Assembly (NCBI RefSeq): GCF_035916875.1 | Contig: NZ_JAXUHN010000076.1 | Location: 1 to 64,000 of the forward strand | Reading direction: 5' to 3' | Length of the DNA: 64,000 bases | Source of the DNA: Methylomicrobium sp035916875 | GTDB taxonomy: Bacteria > Pseudomonadota > Gammaproteobacteria > Methylococcales > Methylomonadaceae | Shown: piece after piece, positions 42,590 through 52,853 of the stretch | Numbering within the stretch: position 1 is the first letter of the stretch | Layout: the number at the start of each line of letters is the position of its first letter | The notes under the pieces: generated by a model | The model's input: only the letters and a program-made list of their open reading frames with translations | The model's database searches: none | What the model was told of the DNA's origin: nothing | Made by a program: the position numbers and the translations under genes

Positions 42590-43126
42590 CTAATGATTTC
42601 CAAAGTAAATCCGCGGAACGCCGCTGAAAACACCGAATATGCTCAATAACCACAGCACCACCACAATCAATACGACGATATTCAAGATCTGCTTCAGTCG
42701 CGCCTCCATCGGAATGAAGCTGTTGACCAGCCACAGCAGAATACCGACGACGATCAGACCCACCACCACCGAAAGTATTAACGGCGGAATTGCGCTCATC
42801 ACACCAAATACGTTCAGCAGCCATAGTACCACCATGATAATCACCACGATGTTCAGGATCTGCTTGATGCGTGACTCCATCGGGATGTAGGTATTGACAA
42901 GCCATAGCAGCAGACCCACGACGATCAGGCTCACCATCACTGAAATCAGCCCCATCGGGAGCATGCCCAAAACGCCGATCGCGCTGAGCAACCACAGCAC
43001 TACCGCGATGATCACCACGATGTTCAGGATCTGCTTGATGCGGCCATCCATTGGGATGTAGTTGTTGACCAGCCACAACAGCAAGCCGACGACGATAAGA
43101 ACTACCACTAGCGAAATTAAGTCCAT
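42590..43126 (-). CDS. Triplicated Thivi_2564-type membrane protein
   Basis: 178 residues built from three near-identical modules of about 56 residues, each with two membrane helices: VVVGLLLWLVNNYIPMDGRI, KQILNIVVIIAVVLWLL and equivalents starting near 1, 60 and 117. A single module is the size of the known stand-alone Thivi_2564 family. Six helices in all, with a conserved IPM-x-RIKQILN turn in each hairpin. GAGGAGAAGG precedes the ATG. Possible small-solute or membrane-stress role; unknown. It lies downstream of the cyclic glucan synthase with a 110-bp gap. Confidence 0.8.
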   Translation of the reverse strand: MDLISLVVVLIVVGLLLWLVNNYIPMDGRIKQILNIVVIIAVVLWLLSAIGVLGMLPMGLISVMVSLIVVGLLLWLVNTYIPMESRIKQILNIVVIIMVVLWLLNVFGVMSAIPPLILSVVVGLIVVGILLWLVNSFIPMEARLKQILNIVVLIVVVLWLLSIFGVFSGVPRIYFGNH

Positions 43127-43240
43127 GACCTTCTCCTCACATTAAAAATGTTGATTGTCAAATAAATTCAAATAACTCACCGAATATTACCCGCTCCACA
43201 TCGTTATCGTCCCTATTCATAAGTGACCGTGCTAAGGCGT

Positions 43241-46200
43241 TTAACCCAGCACCACCCGCACCCGATGCAGTCCTCCATCGTCCTGTAAGATAATGCCATT
43301 GCCGTTTGCCAGGGCTTCTCCATCGAGTTCTATCAAGGCGATGCCACGCTCCACCCCGTTCGGATTTTCAACCGTGATGGCATAACGGGTATTACCGTAC
43401 TGATAAGAAATGTTGTAACTGCGCCATCCCCTGGGAATGCAAGGATCGAAGACCAATTGGCCGGCAAGGACCTGAAAGCCTAGGATCCATTCCATTCCGG
43501 CACGGTAGTACCACCCCGCTGCCCCCGTGTACCAGGTCCAGCCGCCGCGTCGCACATGGGGTGGCTCGGCATAGATGTCCGCCGCCAGCACATACGGCTC
43601 GACCTTGTAGGCATAAACGCCGGCGCGAGTGGCCGTCCGGTTGATCGGATTGAGCATGCGCAGCAGTTCCGCTGCCTGATCGCCTTCACCAAGCAGGGCA
43701 TAGGCGATGACGGCCCAGATCGCCGCGTGGGTATACTGGCCCCCGTTCTCGCGTACGCCTGGGGGATAGCTCTTGATATAACCCGGATCGCGCTCAGTCT
43801 TATCGAAAGGCGGAGTGAACAGCAACACCAGATCGTCGCCGTAGCGAACGAGGTATTCCCGTACCGAATTCATCGCCCGCCGCGCGCGTTCGTTCTCGGC
43901 AGCGCCGGAAATGACTCCCCAGCTCTGCGCAATCGAATCGATGCGGCATTCGGCGTTGGCGGCGGAGCCCAAGGGGCTGCCGTCATCGAAAAAGGCGCGC
44001 CGGTACCATGCTCCATCCCAGCCTTCCGCTTCCACAGCTGTCTTCAGTTGGCCGGCGTGCTCGCGCCAGCGGCTGGCCCGATCATGCTCTCCCCTACCCT
44101 CCGCCACACTGGCGAATTCGGAGAGCGTAGCGAACAGAAACCAGGCCATCCAGACACTCTCGCCCTTGCCCTGGTTGCCGACCCGATTCATACCGTCATT
44201 CCAGTCGCCGCTCCCCATCAGGGGTAGCCCATGCACGCCCGTTTTCAGGCTGAGATCGAGCGTACGCGCGCAGTGCTCGAAAAGGGTCGCGTGCTGCGGC
44301 GACTGAGTTGGTTCGTAATAGGCGTCATCCTGTCCCGGCTCAAGTTGAGCCCCCTCCAGAAACGTTATCATTTCATCGAGCACTGCGGCATCGCCGCTGA
44401 CCTTGATATAGTGGGATGCGGCATAGGGCAGCCAGACAAGGTCGTCGGAGAAATGGGTACGCACGCCACGTCCAGTGGGAGGATGCCACCAATGCTGCAC
44501 ATCGCCCTCTACAAACTGGCGCGACGCGGCGCGAAGCAGATGCGCGCGGACTAGATCGGGACGGGCAAGCGCCAGAGCCATGCTGTCCTGCAGTTGGTCG
44601 CGAAAGCCGAATGCCCCGCCCACCTGATAGAACGCGGCCCGAGCCCACATTCGGCAACTCAGGGCTTGATAAAGCAGCCAACGGTTCAACAGCAGGTCGA
44701 GTTCCCGGTCAGGGGTCTTCACCTGAACCTTGTCGAGAACCTGCTCCCACGACTGCTTCACTTGGGTAAATAAGGTTGCGACATCGGTTGTTCGATAGCG
44801 CCGGACCAACTCGCTGGCATGGACGCGGTCATTGCCTTGTCCCAGCAGGAAGACAATCTCGGCGCGTCCATTGGGCTCGAGTTCGATCACCGTTGCCAGC
44901 GCCGCGCAAGGGTCCAGCCCCGCACCGACGCGCTTTTTCAGCGCCTTGGGACTCAACATGCCTGCCGGCGCATCCAGACTGCCGTTGCGGCCGATGAATT
45001 CGGGCCGATTCGTCGTCCACCCCGTTTGCAGACCAGCGAGATCGGCAAAGGCAATGCGCTGGCCGAATTCGATGTCCCAAGGATTGACAGCAAACAGGGC
45101 GCCGGTTTCCGGGTCCAACTCGGTGATCACGTGAGGTGCAGCCACGGACCGCGAGGCGCCGAGCACCCATTCCACGTAGGACGCGATGGTCAGACGCCGG
45201 ATTCTCCCCGAAACATTCGTCAACGTCAAAGACGAAATCTTGACCGGATCGTCCGGGCTGACGAATTGCAACAGGTCGCTATGAATCCCATGGGAGGCAT
45301 GCTCGAAACGGCTATACCCTTGTCCGTGGCGTATCACATAGCTCGCATTTTCGACCCGGATCGGCAGCGCGGTTGGGCTCCACAAGTCGTTCGTTTCATC
45401 GTCACGTAAATAGAAAACTTCCCCGGGCGGATCGCCGACCGGGTCGTTCGACCAAGGTGTCAACTGGTTTTCGCGGCTGTTACCACACCAGGTGCAGCCG
45501 CTGCCCAACTCCGAGACCATAAAGCCAAATTCGGGATTGGCGATCACATTGATCCAGGGGGCCGGTGTCCACTGGCCTTTGTCGAGCACGATTACGTATT
45601 CGCGCCCGTCTTCGGCAAAACCACCGAGTCCGTTAAAAAATTCGAGTGGGGGGACAGACAACGGTAGCGAATCCATTCCGGAAGTGGTCAAGGCTTTCGG
45701 CGCAACGAAATCCGCCGCCGGCCTCGGGTGCCTCAACAGTTGTTCGGCCAATGTGCCACGATTGCTGACCAGCACCGCGCGCGCGACTGATTGCAGCATT
45801 CGCCGTTCCTCGGCTGAGAGCTGATCACCACGTAGAACAAAAATGGCACCCTGGATTTTATGCTCTTGATGAAACCAAAGCGCCTGTTTTTCACGCACCA
45901 TGCCTTCCAGCAAAGTCTGTAAGTCTCCAGCGTAAGAAAACTCTTTTTCATTTAAAATCACGACGTCGGCTGCAAGGCCTTTCATACGCCAGTACTCGTG
46001 GGCACGCAGTAATTGTTCGACAAGGATTAGGTCTTCCGGCTCCGATACGCGCAATAACACGATCGGGCGATCGCCGGAAATACCATATTGCCACAGCGAG
46101 GTGACATTCAAGGTATTCATCTGCATCAACCTGCCGGCAGACCGCAACGAGGGATCGGCATAGACCAAGCGGTTAGCCAGATCCTGAAAAAGATGAGCCT

Positions 46201-49200
46201 CGTCCGGCTGGGTACGCAGATAATGCAGCTGCACATGGGCGTGAGTCCACGCCAGGGACGACACGCGGTCAAACGCCGCCGTATTGTGGTATTTGTCGGC
46301 CAACTCCTCCAGCACTTGGCGCGAAGCGGCGACCAGGGTCGTGAAGGTCACGTGTTCGGTTGCGCCTGCGGCGATGCGAATCCGTGTACGCAAACTGAAT
46401 ATCGGATCGAGAACACTGCCAACCGTGTTGGTCAAAGGCCGCCCATCCCTCACCGCGATCGGTTCCCGCAGCGTTTGTCCACGCCCGACAAAACGGGCCC
46501 GATCGGTTTCGTATTGGAGGCCGTCTCCGGCTCCGGAACAGGCCAGCACATGCGCCGCCCAGAGGGCCGGATCACTGTCCGCACGCTGGCGCCGCTGTGC
46601 GATCAGCGCACACGCCTGGGGAAAATACTCGGTCCGGACGAACAAGTTGGAAAAAGCCGGATGCGCGATGTCGGCCGGCAACGGTGCGAGTACGATCTCC
46701 GCGTAGGACGTGATCTCGATTTCCCGTGCCTGTATTCCATTGTTGGTCAGACTCAGGCGGCGAATTTCCGCATCATCCTCGGGCGATACGACGATCTCCA
46801 GAGTGCTGGTGATGCTGCCGTCCGTTCGGGTGATTCGGGCGCGATCTTCGGCAAAAAGTACCTCGTAGAGATCGGGCTCCAGCGTCGTCGGCTGGTAGCC
46901 GGCGGACCATACCTGCCCGCTTTCAATATCGCGCAAATAAATATAACTGCCCCACGCATCCCTCGTCACGTCTTCGCGCCAGCGTGTCACCGCCAGATTC
47001 TGGCAAAGGCTGTAACCCGATCCGGCGGCCGTAATCATCACCGCATAACGGCCGTTGGAGAGCAGATGCGAGGAAGGCACCGAAGACGTAGGCGAAGGCG
47101 CGCGCCGGCTGGGCGGCTGCACCGATTCCTTGACTTCGGAAAGGTCCTGGAAGAGCGGTAAACTGCTGGTGTCCGCGCCGCGCGGAATGCGCTCCTGCAG
47201 CAACAGGTCGGCAGCCTGGATCAGCGGTGCACGATGGAAACGATGGCGCATTCTACCGTCATGGACGGCATCGGAAATGGCTACCAGAGACATGCCCTGA
47301 TGGTGGGCCATGTAACAACGCACCATCGCCACCTGCTGGCCTTCAGCAAGCCGGATCGGGGTGTAATCAAGTGCTTCGTAAAAGCCGAAAGGGCCTAGAG
47401 CCCCCTCTTTTTCCAGGCGCTGGAAGTTTTCCACGGCGGCATGCGGAAAGTACATCGCGGCCAAAGCGGTCGCGTAGGGGGCGATCACCAGATTTTCACC
47501 GAGCCCTCGCTTCATTCCCAAACCAGGCACGCCAAAAGCAGAATATTGATAAGTGAAGAAAAGGTCGCGAACATTGAAGGCCGACTCGGAAACCCCCCAC
47601 GGCACGCCGCGTTCTTTGCCATATTCGATCTGCCGCTTCACCACCAATCGGCAAGTCTGATCGAGCAAACTGTAACGTGGAGTATAGGTCACCAGAGAAG
47701 GCATCAGATATTCGAACATCGATCCCGACCACGACAGTAGCACGGTGCCATGCGCGGCGCGAGTCACCCGTCTTCCCAGGTGGAACCAGTGCATGCTCGG
47801 CACATCGCGCTTGGCGATCGCAATGAAACTGGAGAGGCGTGCTTCGGAGGCCAGCAGATCGTAATAGCTGTCATCGAGCGCCCCTTCCGTTACCCGATAA
47901 CCCAGCGCAAACATATGCCGCGTCTTGTCATAGAGAAAGCGAAAATCCATTTCATGGAATAACGCATACAACTGTGCGGACAGGGATTCCAGACGTTTTG
48001 TGAGCGCTTCGGCCTGGTCTCCGGCGCGTTGCAGCGTCATCGACAATGTTTCCAGACTCGCGGATGATGCCAAGAGCCCATGTGACGATGCCTCAAGATG
48101 AGCCAAAGCCAATGCGTAGTTGTCGCCTAAGTCATGCAGGTGAGTATCTAGGCTCAACTGATTCCGGAACGCCTCAAGTTGAAGATACTGCGTATCCGTT
48201 CCAGTCGAAGCATCCAGGTGTCCCATAAAATGGATCCAGGGAACCAGACTTTCCACATCGCGTACGTGAGAACGGATGTCCTCGCGCAGCAACGTCACCC
48301 ACGCAAACACTTCGCTGTCTCTTGAATCGCCGCGTTCCGCAGAATAGGTGCGAGCCAGATCCTGCAGCGTGTCAACGCAGCCCGTCAACTGCCGCCACAG
48401 GCGGCTCCATCCATCATAATCAACGGGATGACTTCCCAAAAGTGTCCCGAGGAAGACACCTTGTTGTCGCAGTTCTTTCAGACTCACGGTGAGCGTACGC
48501 CGGTCATCGCTAATATTGGCGAGCGCGGCCATCAGCAATCGATGCGTATCCGTAAGCCCCAGCAATGCCGTGGAAAATGAAAGCGGCCGATTCAATGTTT
48601 CCCGGCAGGTCTGAGCCAGCGCCAGTAAATGCCCTGCCAGGTTGCCGCTGTCCACGGTCGAGACATAGCGGGGTTCCAGCATGTGCAGATCGTGAGTATC
48701 GTACCAATTGTAAAAATGGCCGTGCAGTCGCGGCAGCGCGATCAGTGTCGTCAGCGTGGCTTCGAGTCGGTCAACGGTATCACTTAATCCCAGCCAGCCG
48801 AAATCCCGGGCGGTTACCACGGACAACAGATACAGACCGAAATTGGTCGGCGAACTGCGATGAGCGATAACCGGTTGCGGGTCTTCCTGAAAATTATCGG
48901 GCGGCAAATAGTTTTCTTCCCGGGTCACGAAGGTCGTGAAAAAGCGCCAGATACGCCTTCCGACCAAGCGAAGCTGCACACTATCCTCGGGTTGTAGCGA
49001 CTCATCCAGATCCAGTTTTGGCGGAAGGCTCAACGCGCGGGCGATGACCGGCGCCAGCCACCATAAGAGTAAAAACGGCGCCGCAAACTGGATTCCGGCC
49101 GGATTGAAAATCAGCACAATAGCGCCGGCGCCGACAGCGACCGTAGACGAGATGCCCAAGGGGCGGATCAGATTCTTCATCGCATGACCTGCCGCGGTCT

Positions 49201-51964
49201 TTGCCTGCAGGGCAGTGGTCCATGTCAGTAATCGACGACGGGTAATGAATAGCCGTACCAAGGTGCTGACGATGGCGTCGGTCATCTGCCAGGCGTGCTG
49301 GGCAAGCAAGGTCAGCTCCACCAGAGCGTTGCCTAATCCCCATAACACATTCTCACCCGTTGTGCGAAGATGGGTCATTAACGAAGTGCCACGACGCGGA
49401 AACGCGAATCCACTTGTGATGGCCAGGATGGCGGGAAATGCCAACGCCGCCAGGACGAAACCCATCAGCATCACCTGCGGTGCATTCGGGATAGCCCAGG
49501 CGGCGACCAGTGCGGCGAAGGCTCCCGGAGCCGATAGGGATCGGCGCAAATTGTCGAGCATCTTCCAGCGCCCGATCATCGGCATATCCTTGCCGCGAGG
49601 TCCAAATATCCAGGGTAACAGCTGCCAATCGCCACGCGCCCAACGGTGCTGCCGCGATGCCGCAACCTCCGTGTGGGAAGGAAATTCCTCGAACAACTCG
49701 ATATCGCTGACCAGCGCGCAACGCGCGAATACGCTCTCGAACAAGTCATGACTGAGCTGGGTGTTTTCCGGTACGCGTCCGGCCAGCGCGGCTTCAAACG
49801 CGTCCACATCATATAAACCCTTGCCGCTGTAGGTTCCCAGCCCGAATAAATCCTGATAAAGTTCGGATACTGTGCTGGAGTAAGGGTCGGTGCCGGAAGC
49901 ACCGGCAAAAATCCGGTGAAACATCGAGCGTTCCTGCCGATGCGGCAAGGTCGGCGTCACGCGTGGCTGGATAATGCCGTAGCCATCCACGACACACCGG
50001 GTACTCGGATCGACCACCGGTTGGTTCAGCGGATGGGCGGCCACTCCCACCAAGTTTGATACGAGCCCCATGGGCATCTTGGTGTCGGCATCAAGGGTAA
50101 TGACATAACGAACACCGGAAGGAACGGCTGCCGGCTTGCCATCGATCGGCAAAAAAGACGTATCAACCGCGCCACGCAGCAAGCGGTTAAACTCGTGCAG
50201 CTTGCCGCGCTTGCGTTCCCAGCCCATCCATTTGCCTTCGCCTGGGTTCCATAAGCGCTTGCGGTGAAATACAAAAAAGCGTTGCTCTCCGTATTTGGCG
50301 TTAAGCGCGGCCACCGCGGCAACCGCACTGTTCAGCAGCCGCGCATCGTTCGGCATCGTTTCCTGCTCCGCATCGCTCCAATCCGACAACAAGGCAAAGC
50401 GCACCTCGCCGTCCGGATTGGACAGATAGCGGATCCCCATCTGCTCGATTTGCTCCTTTACCCCGGTCTCGCTCACGAACATTGTCGGTACAACCACGAA
50501 CGTGCTCAGAGCCTGCGGTACGCCGTCCTTCAGGTCGAGTCGCGGCAGGTGACACGGAGGAAGACCCGCAATGATGAGCCGATTAACAAGGCCGACGGCG
50601 ATATCCGCCGCGGGGAAGACATTGAACAAAGCAAGTAGGAACAGCTGAAATCCGCCGAGACTTGCCGCTAAGCTTGCGCCCAAAGGCAGTGCGAGCAGCA
50701 ACCCTGTCAACAGGACGACACTGCCGGCGTAAGTGAACCCCGCATTGGCGACATAGGCACGCAGCAAGCATTGTTTGAACGAAGGTCGAAAATCGACTTC
50801 CCGTTCGAACGCGTAACGGCCGGCGCCGATCAAATAGTAACCCGGCTCGGACTGCCGTATGCCGATTGCAGATTGTTCAGTGGCGCGCTGAACTTTAGCG
50901 ATGACCCGGCGAGCAATCTCCACCTCGGAATACGGCGAACGCTTGGCGAGATCCTCGATCGCGTGGCGATAACGGTCGCGAGTCAGAAAATCCATCGCCA
51001 TGTAGCCGTCGTGAGCGCGCAGGCACTCGTCCACCAGGCTCACGTCCTCGACGAACTGAGGCCATTCGAACGCAGAAATAGCGCGCATGCTGAGGATGAT
51101 GTTGCGGACCGTCAGGTTATCGGCGATCTGCTCGGCGTGTTCCCGATGCACGATTTCATCCAGACTGACGCCTTGCTCGCTGAGCCATTCATTCAGGAAA
51201 TCGAAGGTAAGTTCGGCGCCCGGATGCGGATCATGCAACCGTTGCAGGATTTGCACCGCGTACGCCTGACGCAGCGGAGCGGCGGGTAATATCGCCGCTG
51301 GGAATGAAGGGTCCGGTTTATCGGTTTGGGCGATGATTTGTTCAATCTGATCGACGAATTCGTCCGCCAGTCGGCGACCGGTTTGCGAGCGCATGGTGCG
51401 AACCGCCAGACGGCGCAGATTTTCGACCAGCAAGACGCGTAACGTACTCGGTATCGCCCAGAGTTCACCGAGGGTGAGAGGATCGACGCTTTGATACGCC
51501 CGCACGAAAAGCGTCAGCAACTCCGGGGCAAAGCGGCTGTCGGTATGGGCCACCAGGGCCCAGGCGATGCCGTAGACGCGAGGAAAGCCTGCGAGAAAGC
51601 CATCGGCCAACTTGGGCAACTCCCGGTAATAGTTCTCGGGAAAATCGATGTGGATGTCGCTGATCTGCTCTTCGATGACATGGAAATTATCCAGCAGCCA
51701 TTCCGCCGCCGGCGTGATCGCATGCTGCTCGGCGACCGCCTTGGCGACAGCTTCATAGGCATCGAGCAGCACCCGGTTATTCTCGCGCACCCGCGGAATC
51801 AGTTTTCGCCCCTGTTTACTGCTACTGACTTTTTGCGCTTGCGCCAAACTGACCGCATGCTGCTCGAGCCGTTCGGTACTGAACAGCTCGAAGCGGATGG
51901 GCGCCTCATCATTTCCCGGATGATCAACTCTAGCGTGCCGTCTTTGTTCTCGTTGCTTTGCCAT
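43241..51964 (-). CDS. ndvB: Cyclic beta-1,2-glucan synthase (NdvB/ChvB/Cgs type)
   Basis: 2907 residues, close to rhizobial and Brucella Cgs (about 2830-2870). Order: N-terminal cytoplasmic region; membrane helices near 430-490; a GT84 glycosyltransferase domain with YVITLDADTKMP; more helices near 820-900 and 960-1010; a glucoamylase-like DUF3131 stretch with YDTHDLHMLEPRYVSTVDSG; then two GH94 phosphorylase-like regions ending with HWWHPPTGRGVRTHFSDD, GSGDWNDGMNRVG and RRGGWTWYTGAAGWYYRAG. The enzyme starts, elongates, sizes and cyclises beta-1,2-glucans from UDP-glucose at the inner membrane; the glucans serve osmoprotection and envelope roles. GGAGAA precedes the ATG. No export ABC gene (NdvA) is visible in the window. 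Confidence 0.93.
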   Translation of the reverse strand: MAKQREQRRHARVDHPGNDEAPIRFELFSTERLEQHAVSLAQAQKVSSSKQGRKLIPRVRENNRVLLDAYEAVAKAVAEQHAITPAAEWLLDNFHVIEEQISDIHIDFPENYYRELPKLADGFLAGFPRVYGIAWALVAHTDSRFAPELLTLFVRAYQSVDPLTLGELWAIPSTLRVLLVENLRRLAVRTMRSQTGRRLADEFVDQIEQIIAQTDKPDPSFPAAILPAAPLRQAYAVQILQRLHDPHPGAELTFDFLNEWLSEQGVSLDEIVHREHAEQIADNLTVRNIILSMRAISAFEWPQFVEDVSLVDECLRAHDGYMAMDFLTRDRYRHAIEDLAKRSPYSEVEIARRVIAKVQRATEQSAIGIRQSEPGYYLIGAGRYAFEREVDFRPSFKQCLLRAYVANAGFTYAGSVVLLTGLLLALPLGASLAASLGGFQLFLLALFNVFPAADIAVGLVNRLIIAGLPPCHLPRLDLKDGVPQALSTFVVVPTMFVSETGVKEQIEQMGIRYLSNPDGEVRFALLSDWSDAEQETMPNDARLLNSAVAAVAALNAKYGEQRFFVFHRKRLWNPGEGKWMGWERKRGKLHEFNRLLRGAVDTSFLPIDGKPAAVPSGVRYVITLDADTKMPMGLVSNLVGVAAHPLNQPVVDPSTRCVVDGYGIIQPRVTPTLPHRQERSMFHRIFAGASGTDPYSSTVSELYQDLFGLGTYSGKGLYDVDAFEAALAGRVPENTQLSHDLFESVFARCALVSDIELFEEFPSHTEVAASRQHRWARGDWQLLPWIFGPRGKDMPMIGRWKMLDNLRRSLSAPGAFAALVAAWAIPNAPQVMLMGFVLAALAFPAILAITSGFAFPRRGTSLMTHLRTTGENVLWGLGNALVELTLLAQHAWQMTDAIVSTLVRLFITRRRLLTWTTALQAKTAAGHAMKNLIRPLGISSTVAVGAGAIVLIFNPAGIQFAAPFLLLWWLAPVIARALSLPPKLDLDESLQPEDSVQLRLVGRRIWRFFTTFVTREENYLPPDNFQEDPQPVIAHRSSPTNFGLYLLSVVTARDFGWLGLSDTVDRLEATLTTLIALPRLHGHFYNWYDTHDLHMLEPRYVSTVDSGNLAGHLLALAQTCRETLNRPLSFSTALLGLTDTHRLLMAALANISDDRRTLTVSLKELRQQGVFLGTLLGSHPVDYDGWSRLWRQLTGCVDTLQDLARTYSAERGDSRDSEVFAWVTLLREDIRSHVRDVESLVPWIHFMGHLDASTGTDTQYLQLEAFRNQLSLDTHLHDLGDNYALALAHLEASSHGLLASSASLETLSMTLQRAGDQAEALTKRLESLSAQLYALFHEMDFRFLYDKTRHMFALGYRVTEGALDDSYYDLLASEARLSSFIAIAKRDVPSMHWFHLGRRVTRAAHGTVLLSWSGSMFEYLMPSLVTYTPRYSLLDQTCRLVVKRQIEYGKERGVPWGVSESAFNVRDLFFTYQYSAFGVPGLGMKRGLGENLVIAPYATALAAMYFPHAAVENFQRLEKEGALGPFGFYEALDYTPIRLAEGQQVAMVRCYMAHHQGMSLVAISDAVHDGRMRHRFHRAPLIQAADLLLQERIPRGADTSSLPLFQDLSEVKESVQPPSRRAPSPTSSVPSSHLLSNGRYAVMITAAGSGYSLCQNLAVTRWREDVTRDAWGSYIYLRDIESGQVWSAGYQPTTLEPDLYEVLFAEDRARITRTDGSITSTLEIVVSPEDDAEIRRLSLTNNGIQAREIEITSYAEIVLAPLPADIAHPAFSNLFVRTEYFPQACALIAQRRQRADSDPALWAAHVLACSGAGDGLQYETDRARFVGRGQTLREPIAVRDGRPLTNTVGSVLDPIFSLRTRIRIAAGATEHVTFTTLVAASRQVLEELADKYHNTAAFDRVSSLAWTHAHVQLHYLRTQPDEAHLFQDLANRLVYADPSLRSAGRLMQMNTLNVTSLWQYGISGDRPIVLLRVSEPEDLILVEQLLRAHEYWRMKGLAADVVILNEKEFSYAGDLQTLLEGMVREKQALWFHQEHKIQGAIFVLRGDQLSAEERRMLQSVARAVLVSNRGTLAEQLLRHPRPAADFVAPKALTTSGMDSLPLSVPPLEFFNGLGGFAEDGREYVIVLDKGQWTPAPWINVIANPEFGFMVSELGSGCTWCGNSRENQLTPWSNDPVGDPPGEVFYLRDDETNDLWSPTALPIRVENASYVIRHGQGYSRFEHASHGIHSDLLQFVSPDDPVKISSLTLTNVSGRIRRLTIASYVEWVLGASRSVAAPHVITELDPETGALFAVNPWDIEFGQRIAFADLAGLQTGWTTNRPEFIGRNGSLDAPAGMLSPKALKKRVGAGLDPCAALATVIELEPNGRAEIVFLLGQGNDRVHASELVRRYRTTDVATLFTQVKQSWEQVLDKVQVKTPDRELDLLLNRWLLYQALSCRMWARAAFYQVGGAFGFRDQLQDSMALALARPDLVRAHLLRAASRQFVEGDVQHWWHPPTGRGVRTHFSDDLVWLPYAASHYIKVSGDAAVLDEMITFLEGAQLEPGQDDAYYEPTQSPQHATLFEHCARTLDLSLKTGVHGLPLMGSGDWNDGMNRVGNQGKGESVWMAWFLFATLSEFASVAEGRGEHDRASRWREHAGQLKTAVEAEGWDGAWYRRAFFDDGSPLGSAANAECRIDSIAQSWGVISGAAENERARRAMNSVREYLVRYGDDLVLLFTPPFDKTERDPGYIKSYPPGVRENGGQYTHAAIWAVIAYALLGEGDQAAELLRMLNPINRTATRAGVYAYKVEPYVLAADIYAEPPHVRRGGWTWYTGAAGWYYRAGMEWILGFQVLAGQLVFDPCIPRGWRSYNISYQYGNTRYAITVENPNGVERGIALIELDGEALANGNGIILQDDGGLHRVRVVLG

Positions 51965-52100
51965 GGTTTTTATTCTCCGAGCCTAAATAAAATTTAGCTT
52001 CCTGACAAACAACGCGGATAGAGTCTTTCACTCATTCGAATGAGACCACTCGTATCGGCTTTGGCTGAAAAAGTGAAAACGGGTCGATATTGTTTTACGG

Positions 52101-52259
52101 CTAGATGATTCCCAATATAACCAAGACCAGTATAATGATCAAAACGGTGCCCAGCCCGCCAGTGGGTCCATACCCCCACTCCCGGCTATGTGGCCAGATG
52201 GGAATGACGCCAAGCAGCATCAGGACAAGAATGACGAGTAAAATTGTGCCAATTGACAT
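52101..52259 (-). CDS. DUF3309 small membrane protein
   Basis: 52 residues. Two hydrophobic helices flank a conserved centre: MSIGTILLVILVLMLLGVIP, then WPHSREWGYGPTGGLGTV, then IIILVLVILGII. This is the DUF3309 pattern (WPYSxxWGYxPSGGLG). AGGAGGG 5-6 bases upstream gives a firm start. Widespread tiny inner-membrane protein of unknown function. Confidence 0.88.
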   Translation of the reverse strand: MSIGTILLVILVLMLLGVIPIWPHSREWGYGPTGGLGTVLIIILVLVILGII

Positions 52260-52341
52260 GGTAGCCCTCCTATTAGACAAAGAAAGTTAAACTGAAAACT
52301 TCGCCAAAATTGCGTGGCCTTGGCTCCTGCGGCCTATCTCC

Positions 52342-52482
52342 TTATGTTGGGCTTTGATGTATGAGACCCAAGATACCCACAACAATCAAATACACGGCAA
52401 CGAAATAATTTAAAAACCTCGGCACCAGCAAAATTAATATCCCTATCACAAGCGCCAATAGGGGTTCGATTGCGATATTCAT
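52342..52482 (-). CDS. DUF3096 small membrane protein
   Basis: 46 residues: MNIAIEPLLALVIGILILLV, PRFLNYFVAVYLIVVGILGL, then a short polar tail. Two helices joined by PRxLNY, the DUF3096 hallmark. GAGGAGGG before the ATG. It precedes the DUF3309 gene on the same strand with an 82-bp gap, and the two are probably one transcript of tiny membrane proteins. Confidence 0.88.
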   Translation of the reverse strand: MNIAIEPLLALVIGILILLVPRFLNYFVAVYLIVVGILGLIHQSPT

Positions 52483-52853
52483 GACAGCCCTCCTCTAGTG
52501 AATGCAAAAAAGTTTATCCGGAAGATCGAATGTAGTCTGTACGGTATCGTACATAAGACCACTGGCGATCCCTGGAACCCGTCCCTCGCACAAGACCGCC
52601 TTTGGCTCACTTGAATGGGTAAGCCAGGAAATTTCTTCTGACCCAGGCGAGGGGAAGCAAATCGACTGTACCTTAAAACCCAGGAAGACCCATCCGGTGG
52701 TATTATGTCGTTATGACTTGAATCCAAGGATTAATTCCAATTGAATCGTTTTATACGGCTTCATGTCGGACTTTGCATAGGTCCTTACCCTCATCCGGAA
52801 CATAAAAAATGAAACGGATTCAGAGATTCCATGCCATCCTCTAGGCAACTACT
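52483..52853. other. Divergent intergenic region
   Basis: 370 bp between the DUF3096 gene and the methyltransferase at 52854. No supported small gene or RNA; presumably holds both promoters. Confidence 0.4.
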
